Part shown: positions 58,804-64,000 of the stretch, one piece after another
Layout of the letters: every line of letters starts with the position of its first letter
Position numbering within the stretch: position 1 is the stretch's first letter
NCBI GenBank assembly: GCA_018821435.1
Contig: JAHJME010000040.1
Coordinates: forward strand, 62,001-126,000
Origin: Alphaproteobacteria bacterium
Lineage (GTDB): Bacteria > Pseudomonadota > Alphaproteobacteria > Caulobacterales > Caulobacteraceae
Reading direction: 5' to 3'
DNA: 64,000 nt
Made by a program: the position numbers and the translations under genes
Notes under the pieces: model-generated
The model's database searches: none
Seen by the model: only the letters and a program-made list of their open reading frames with translations
What the model was told of the DNA's origin: nothing

Positions 58804-60123
58804 ATGCGCGCGTCCGCCGTCTTCGCCGCCCTGGCCGCCCTGGCCCTGGCGTCGCCGGTCCTTGCCGCTCCGCCGAAGGGTGGGGCGGGGAGCGCCGCCG
58901 AGCGTAAGATGGTGGCCACGGTCGAGGCGGACCACGCCCGCAACCTCAAGCTCCTGGAAGACCTGGTGCGGGTGAATTCCGGCACCATGAACCTGGCGGG
59001 GGTCGAGCGCGTTGGCCAGATGCTGCGCCCCGAGTTTGAGCAACTGGGCTTCCAGGTGACCTGGATCCCGATGGCCAAGGTCGGCCGCGCCGGTCATCTG
59101 GTCGCGACCCACAACGGCGACGGCAAGGGCAAGCGCATCCTGCTGATCGGCCACCTGGACACCGTGTTCGAGCCCGACAGCCCGTTCCAGGGCTGGAAGC
59201 GCGACGGGAATATCGTCGAGGGGCCCGGCGTCGGCGACATGAAGGGCGGCGACGTGATCATCGTGGCCGCCCTGCGCGCCATGCAGGCGGCGGGCACGTT
59301 GAAGGCCGCCGACATCACCGTCATGCTGACCGGTGACGAGGAGAAGCCCGGCGAGCCGCTGGCCGCCGCCCGCGCCGACCTGATCGCCGCCGGCCGCGCC
59401 AGCGACGTAGCGCTGGATTTCGAAGGCCTGTCCCAGGCGGGCGGCAAGGATGTGGGCTCGATCGCCCGCCGCTCCTCCACCTCCTGGACGATCACCACCA
59501 GGGCGAAGTCCGGCCATTCGTCGGGGGTCTGCAAGGCGGCCGGCTGCGGCGCGATCTATGAGCTGGCCCGGATCGTCGACGAGTTCCGCCGGGAGCTGCC
59601 CGAGCCGAACCTGACCTACAATGTCGGCATGATCCTGGGCGGCTCGCAGGCCGAGCTGAACGCCGGCGACACCGGCGGTCAGGCCAGCGGCAAGCCCAAC
59701 GTCATCGCCGCCGAGGCGGTCGCCCGCGGCGACATCCGCACGCTCTCAGAAGCGCAGGAGCAGCGGGTCCGGGGCCGGATGAAGGCCATCGTCGAACGTC
59801 ACCTGGACAAGACCGAGGCGCAGATCGTGTTCTCGGACGACGGCTATCCGCCCATGGCGCCCAGCGACGGCAACAAGGCGCTGTTGGCCAAGCTCAACGC
59901 GGTCAACGCAACCCTGGGCCTGCCCGAGATGCCGGCTGGCGATCCGGCCAATCGCGGGGCGGGCGATATCTCGTTCGTGGCTTTCATCGATGGATTGGTG
60001 GGTCTGGGCATGGCCGGCGAAGGCAGCCACGCCCCCGGCGAGACGGCGGACCTGACCAGCCTCGACCGCCAGGCCAAGCGCGCGGCGCTGCTGATCACCC
60101 GGCTGTCGCAAGAGCCGCGATAA
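58804..60123 (+). CDS. exported M20-family peptidase (glutamate carboxypeptidase type)
   Basis: The 439-residue protein has a signal peptide (residues 1-22, ending VLAA) and a CPG2-like fold: LIGHLDTVFEPDSPF (metal His and Asp), PGVGDMKGGDV (bridging Asp), and a Glu-containing VMLTGDEEKPGEP (catalytic Glu and metal Glu). It likely hydrolyses peptide or N-acyl amino acid bonds in the periplasm. Close to the XRE gene but probably independent in role. Confidence 0.9.
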   Translation: MRASAVFAALAALALASPVLAAPPKGGAGSAAERKMVATVEADHARNLKLLEDLVRVNSGTMNLAGVERVGQMLRPEFEQLGFQVTWIPMAKVGRAGHLVATHNGDGKGKRILLIGHLDTVFEPDSPFQGWKRDGNIVEGPGVGDMKGGDVIIVAALRAMQAAGTLKAADITVMLTGDEEKPGEPLAAARADLIAAGRASDVALDFEGLSQAGGKDVGSIARRSSTSWTITTRAKSGHSSGVCKAAGCGAIYELARIVDEFRRELPEPNLTYNVGMILGGSQAELNAGDTGGQASGKPNVIAAEAVARGDIRTLSEAQEQRVRGRMKAIVERHLDKTEAQIVFSDDGYPPMAPSDGNKALLAKLNAVNATLGLPEMPAGDPANRGAGDISFVAFIDGLVGLGMAGEGSHAPGETADLTSLDRQAKRAALLITRLSQEPR

Positions 60124-60160
60124 TCCAGCTACTCATCTCCGCATGCGGGGTGAGCAGACG

Positions 60161-61792
60161 TTACGCCGCCACCCCCAGCGCCGCCAGGGCGCGGTCCTTG
60201 ATGGCCTTGTAGTCGACCTTGCCGTTGGGGGCCCGGCCGATGCTGTCCACCACCACCAGCTCGCGCGGCGCCTTGTAGGCGGCGAGCTGGCCGCGCACGT
60301 GCTCGGACAAGGCGGCCAAGGTCGGCGTGGCGCCGGCCTCGGGCTCCACCACCGCGCAGATGCGTTCGCCGAAGCGGCTGTCGGCGATGCCGACCACGAC
60401 GGCGTCGCGGATGTCGGCGTGGCGCTTCAGGGCCTCCTCGACCTCTTCCGGGAAGACCTTCTCGCCGCCGGTGTTGATGCAGACCGAGCCGCGGCCCAGC
60501 AGCTTCAGCGTGCCGTCGACGTTCACCTCGGCCCAGTCGCCGGGGACCGACCAGCGGACGCCTTCGATGATCTTGAATGTCTTGGCGCTCTTCTCCTCAT
60601 CCTTGTAGTAGCCCGCCGGCAGGAAGCCGGAGACAGCCACCAGGCCCCGCTCGCCGGAGCCCGGCGCGACCCGCAGGCCGTCTTCGGTGAACACGCCGGT
60701 GTTCGGACCCAGCATGAAGGCCGCCGTCTGGGCCTCCGCGCCCGCCGCCGAGGCCGAGGCGCCCAGGCCCACCGCCTCGGACGAACCGAAGCTGTCGGCG
60801 ATCATCGCGCCCGGGATGTGACTGAGCAGGCCGCGCTTGTTCTCCTGGCTCCACATCGAGCCGGACGAGCTCATGGCGCGGACGCTGGTCAGGTCCCAAC
60901 CGCCGGGATTGGCCTCCAGCGCCTCCAGCATCGGGGTGGAAAAGGCCAGACCGACCAGGACGATGTTGGTGGCCTTCAGCCGCTGGGTCTCGTTCCAGAG
61001 CTCGACGGCGTTGAACTTTCGCGAGGGCAAGGTGCAGATCGTGCCGCCGCCGTTGAGCGAGATGAAGGCAGAGAACTGACCGGTGCCATGCATCAGCGGC
61101 GCGGCGACGATCGCGGTGGACTTCAAGTGTTCAGGCCCCTGGATCCGGGCGATCAACTCGGGGATCGAGGTGGCCGGCGCGATACCCAGGGCGGCGTTGC
61201 CGCCCGCGCCCAGCACCTGGAACAGGTCGTCCTGGCGCCACATCACGCCCTTGGGCATGCCGGTGGTGCCGCCGGTGTAGAGCAGCAGCAGGTCGTCGCC
61301 CGACCGGCCCCAGGGCGCCTTCACCGGCCGCTGGGCCGGGGCCTTGGCAACGATGGCGTCGTAGTCGGCGGCCCAGGCGGGGGCGGGATGGCCTGGCTCG
61401 GCCACCGCCACCCAGGCCTTCACCTTGGGGAGCCGGTCCTTGATGCGCTCCAGCAGGTCGGTGAACCCGGCATGGAACACCACAGCCTCGGCGTCGGCGT
61501 TGTCGAAGAGGTAGATGATCTCCTCGGGGCCGTAGCGGTAGTTGGTGTTGACCGGGGCGAAGCCGCCCTTGAACGCCGCGAAGTAGGTCTCGAGGTATTC
61601 GGGCCCGTTGTAGAGATAGCCCGCCACCTTGGCCTGATGGCCCATGCCGCTGGCGATGAAATGGGCGGCCAGCGCGTCGGCGCGGGCATCGAACTGCGAC
61701 CAGGTGATGACGCGTTCGCCCTGCACCTGCGCCGGATAGTCGGGCTGGGCGGCGGCGATGGCCTCCCACACGTCCGCGATAGTCCACGCCAT
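60161..61792 (-). CDS. acyl-CoA synthetase (AMP-binding)
   Basis: The 543-residue ANL-superfamily enzyme has the ATP loop LLLLYTGGTTGMPKGVMW, an adenylate motif around SSEAVGLGASAS, and the C-terminal GGEKVFPEEVEEAL hinge with catalytic Lys in NGKVDYKAIKD. It activates a carboxylic acid to its CoA ester. Substrate not evident; the enoyl-CoA hydratase nearby suggests fatty-acid or aromatic-acid breakdown. GGGAGG upstream of ATG 61792. Confidence 0.92.
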   Translation of the reverse strand: MAWTIADVWEAIAAAQPDYPAQVQGERVITWSQFDARADALAAHFIASGMGHQAKVAGYLYNGPEYLETYFAAFKGGFAPVNTNYRYGPEEIIYLFDNADAEAVVFHAGFTDLLERIKDRLPKVKAWVAVAEPGHPAPAWAADYDAIVAKAPAQRPVKAPWGRSGDDLLLLYTGGTTGMPKGVMWRQDDLFQVLGAGGNAALGIAPATSIPELIARIQGPEHLKSTAIVAAPLMHGTGQFSAFISLNGGGTICTLPSRKFNAVELWNETQRLKATNIVLVGLAFSTPMLEALEANPGGWDLTSVRAMSSSGSMWSQENKRGLLSHIPGAMIADSFGSSEAVGLGASASAAGAEAQTAAFMLGPNTGVFTEDGLRVAPGSGERGLVAVSGFLPAGYYKDEEKSAKTFKIIEGVRWSVPGDWAEVNVDGTLKLLGRGSVCINTGGEKVFPEEVEEALKRHADIRDAVVVGIADSRFGERICAVVEPEAGATPTLAALSEHVRGQLAAYKAPRELVVVDSIGRAPNGKVDYKAIKDRALAALGVAA

Positions 61793-61860
61793 GACCGATA
61801 CGCCTCCCAGACCGTCTTTTGTTCGTTGGGGGGAAGTTGGCCTACTGCCGTTGGGTTATG

Positions 61861-62322
61861 TCAAACGGGGACGGCTGTGGTCGACTTGATCTGCTCCATG
61901 GCGAACGCCGAGCTGACGTCGGACAGGGGCACCGCGGCGATCAGGCGCTTGTAGAAGGCGTCGTAGGCGGCGATGTCGCGGACCAGCACCTTCATCAGAT
62001 AGTCGGTGTCGCCGGACAGCCGGTAGAACTCCACCACCTCGGGCATCGACGCCGCGGCGCCGGCGAAGGCGTCCAGCCATTCCTGGTCGTGGCGGTTGGT
62101 GCGGACCGAGACGAAGACCGCCAGGCTCAGGTCCAGCTTGCTGCGGTCAAGCAGCGCCACCCGCTTGGTGATGATCCCGGCGTCGGTCAGCCGCTTGATG
62201 CGCTTCCAGCACGGCGTCTGCGAAAGGCCGACCAGCACCGCCAGCTCGGCGATGGCGATGGTCGCGTCCTTCTGCAGCTCGCGCAGGATGCGGCGGTCGA
62301 TGGCGTCGAGAACGATATCCAT
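61861..62322 (-). CDS. Lrp/AsnC family regulator
   Basis: The 153-residue protein has an N-terminal helix-turn-helix (LDAIDRRILRELQKDATIAI, AELAVLVGLSQTPCWKRIKRL) and a C-terminal RAM ligand domain (VVEFYRLSGDTDYLMKVLVRD). It probably senses an amino acid. GGGGAG precedes the ATG. It lies between the acyl-CoA synthetase and hydratase genes on the same strand. Confidence 0.94.
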   Translation of the reverse strand: MDIVLDAIDRRILRELQKDATIAIAELAVLVGLSQTPCWKRIKRLTDAGIITKRVALLDRSKLDLSLAVFVSVRTNRHDQEWLDAFAGAAASMPEVVEFYRLSGDTDYLMKVLVRDIAAYDAFYKRLIAAVPLSDVSSAFAMEQIKSTTAVPV

Positions 62323-62373
62323 GGCGCGGGCTCCCCGGAGAGAACCAGATTCTACACACGGACCGCGCGGCGG

Positions 62374-63207
62374 CTAGGCTTTGGGGCGAACCTGTAGGCC
62401 CGTAGGATCGACGGGCATGCCGTGCACCTGCATGTTGTGGCTGTGGGCCAGCTGGTGCAGGGCGAAGGCGGTAGTCATGGCGCCGACGCGGCCCTGGGCG
62501 TCCTCGGCGGCGTTGACCGCCTCCTTGGCCAGTTTCAGCGCGAACATCGGCTTGGCGGCGATGCGCTGCGCCAGGGCCAGGGTGAAGGTGGCCAGATCGG
62601 CGGCGGGGACCACGTGGTTGACCATGCCCAGGGCCTTGGCCTCCACGGCGCTCAGCCAGTCGGCGGTGAACAGCAGTTCCTTGGCCTTGCGCGGCCCCAG
62701 CTCCCACGGGTGGGCGAAATACTCCACGCCGGCCACGCCCATGCCCACGGTGTTGTCGCAGAAGGCGGCGTCCTCGGCCGCGACGATCAGGTCGCAGGGC
62801 CAGGCCAGCATCAGGCCGCCGGCGATGCACTTGCCCTGGACCTGGGCGATGGTGGGCTTGGGGATGTTCCGCCAGCGCTCGGAGAAGCCAAGATAGATTT
62901 CCTTTTCCCGCGCCATCCGGCCCTCGGCGCCCGCGCAGCCGAAGCCGCACCAGGTTCCCACGGTGTCGAACCCGGTCATCTGCGAGGCGACGTCGCCGCC
63001 TTCGCGCAGGTCGTGGCCGGACGAGAAATGCGGGCCGGCGGCGGCCAGGATGATCACCTTCACCGCGTCGTCCTGGGCCGCCCGGTCGAAGGCCGCGTTC
63101 AGGGCGTAGAGCAGGCCGGTGTCCTGGGCGTTGCGGCTCTCGGGCCGGTTCAGCACGATCCGCGCGATCTGGTCGGCGGGGGTCTCATAGAGAATGGCGT
63201 CGGTCAT
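62374..63207 (-). CDS. enoyl-CoA hydratase/isomerase family protein
   Basis: The 277-residue crotonase-fold protein has the oxyanion-hole strand FSSGHDLREGG and VQGKCIAGGLMLAWPCDLIVAAEDA, with the second GMGVAGVEY block. It hydrates or otherwise transforms unsaturated acyl-CoA. It has a longer loop after the first oxyanion strand than short crotonases. GGGAGA precedes the ATG. Confidence 0.92.
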   Translation of the reverse strand: MTDAILYETPADQIARIVLNRPESRNAQDTGLLYALNAAFDRAAQDDAVKVIILAAAGPHFSSGHDLREGGDVASQMTGFDTVGTWCGFGCAGAEGRMAREKEIYLGFSERWRNIPKPTIAQVQGKCIAGGLMLAWPCDLIVAAEDAAFCDNTVGMGVAGVEYFAHPWELGPRKAKELLFTADWLSAVEAKALGMVNHVVPAADLATFTLALAQRIAAKPMFALKLAKEAVNAAEDAQGRVGAMTTAFALHQLAHSHNMQVHGMPVDPTGLQVRPKA

Positions 63208-63258
63208 GGCGGTCTCCCGCCGCCATAACAGCCTGCCTCGCGAGGCGCGGGAAGGGGC

Positions 63259-64000
63259 TCAGTGCTCGGTGGGCGGCGGACCCTGCAACGGCTCGGGCTT
63301 GGCGAACGGCACGATGATCAGGGCGGCGGCGAACAGGATCGCCATCAGCATGTAGGTGTCGGCGAAGGCCAGGGTGGCGGCCTCGCGGCCCACCATCCGC
63401 CCCATGACCGACTCCGCCATCCGCATCGCGCGCGTCGCGTCCGGCGTCCATTGCTGGGCCATCTGCGCCAGGCCGCCCAGCATCTCGCGGGCCTTGTCCG
63501 GCTGTTCGCCCATGGCGGCCGACAGGCGCGCGGCGTGGTCGCGGGTGAAGTCGATCAGCCAGGTGTTGACCACCGCGATGCCGATGGCGCCGCCCAGGTT
63601 CCGCATCAGGTTGAACAGGCCCGACGCATAGCGAAGCTGGTCCGGCACCACGCCGTTCAGCGCCATGCCCACCGCCGGCACGATGCACAGCAGCATGGCC
63701 AGGCCCCGCATCACCTGGGGCCAGAACAGCTCCCAGAAACCCCACTCGGGGGTCACATGGCTGAACATCCACAGCGAACAGGCGAACATCGAGAACCCCA
63801 CCGCGATCACGTAGCGCGGATCCACCAGCGTCGAGAGCCGGGCGGCGATCGGCGCGGTGATGGTCATGGCGACGCCAGTGACAAAGACTGTCGTGCCGAT
63901 CTGCAGACTGGAAAACTCCCGGACCCGGCCCAGGTACACCGGCGTCAGGTAGGTGGCGGCATAGAGGCCGAAGCCGATCACTAGGTTCAGCACGCAGGCC
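63259..64000 (-). CDS. DHA2 (EmrB/QacA) MFS exporter, C-terminal part
   Basis: The frame is open through the window edge, so the start is missing. The visible 246 residues hold about five membrane helices, including LNLVIGFGLYAATYLTPVYL, IGTTVFVTGVAMTITAPIAARL, GLFNLMRNLGGAIGIAV (the motif C-like segment), and a last helix near TYMLMAILFAAALIIVPF. The large loop before the last helix is typical of 14-helix EmrB-like drug exporters. The partner emrA-type gene would lie outside. Confidence 0.87.
   Translation of the reverse strand, partial: ACVLNLVIGFGLYAATYLTPVYLGRVREFSSLQIGTTVFVTGVAMTITAPIAARLSTLVDPRYVIAVGFSMFACSLWMFSHVTPEWGFWELFWPQVMRGLAMLLCIVPAVGMALNGVVPDQLRYASGLFNLMRNLGGAIGIAVVNTWLIDFTRDHAARLSAAMGEQPDKAREMLGGLAQMAQQWTPDATRAMRMAESVMGRMVGREAATLAFADTYMLMAILFAAALIIVPFAKPEPLQGPPPTEH

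Overview
High-GC alphaproteobacterial chromosome, most likely Caulobacterales (Caulobacter/Phenylobacterium group). The evidence is the alphaproteobacterial gene order murA - DUF2948 - hisD ... UPF0262 - phosphatase-like - maf - RNase E/G - yacG, a tRNA-His gene without an encoded G-1 base, an ExbB with an Ala/Pro-rich exported N-terminus, and a large TonB-dependent receptor beside peptidases. I see no insertion sequence, prophage, CRISPR array or rRNA. Coding density is high, and many starts are GTG or TTG with 1-4 bp gene overlaps.

Layout. 1-3.2 kb: start of a hybrid histidine kinase (cut by the window edge), osmC and a DUF2239 gene. 3.3-11.85 kb: tRNA-Thr, then the conserved murA-to-yacG housekeeping cluster, interrupted by an MscS channel gene and a glycine-zipper/SH3 protein gene and lacking infA at its usual place, then tRNA-Phe. 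11.9-14.8 kb: a zinc-ribbon methyltransferase divergent from an anchored beta-helix protein. 15.3-17.4 kb: exbB-exbD-tonB with a strong terminator. 17.5-19.7 kb: acyltransferase-3 gene divergent from a membrane LytTR regulator, then tRNA-His.

19.7-32.4 kb is the most interesting block. It appears to be a LacI-controlled catabolic island: LacI regulator, NupG-like MFS transporter, a Tat-exported sugar isomerase/epimerase-like protein, a Gfo/Idh/MocA oxidoreductase, a second isomerase/epimerase, two DUF1080 (3-keto-glycoside hydrolase family) proteins, two GMC oxidoreductase plus Tat-signal 'subunit 3' pairs, and an SGNH hydrolase. The same 14-bp LacI-type palindrome occurs once in each of the three divergent promoter regions (20863, 26165, 32424) and ties the block into one regulon. 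The inferred pathway is periplasmic C3 oxidation of a glycoside, cleavage of the 3-keto glycoside, uptake, and cytosolic reduction/isomerisation.

32.6-36.9 kb: XRE-cupin regulator followed by kbl-tdh-sdaA (threonine to glycine, serine to pyruvate), with palindromic operators between regulator and kbl; the Tdh has lost its structural-zinc cysteines. 37.0-38.7 kb: TPR/2OG-oxygenase-like protein. 39.1-46.7 kb: TonB receptor, M14 carboxypeptidase and M20 amidohydrolase, which looks like a peptide scavenging set. 46.7-54.6 kb: kdpFABCDE on the minus strand, preceded by an additional 27-residue membrane peptide gene. 54.9-57.5 kb: serralysin-like RTX metalloprotease and a TetR regulator. 57.5-57.7 kb holds a probable small RNA with an exposed anti-Shine-Dalgarno stretch and a perfect terminator. 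57.7-60.1 kb: small genes, an XRE regulator and an exported M20 peptidase. 60.2-64 kb (minus strand): acyl-CoA synthetase, Lrp/AsnC regulator, enoyl-CoA hydratase and the end of a DHA2 drug exporter.
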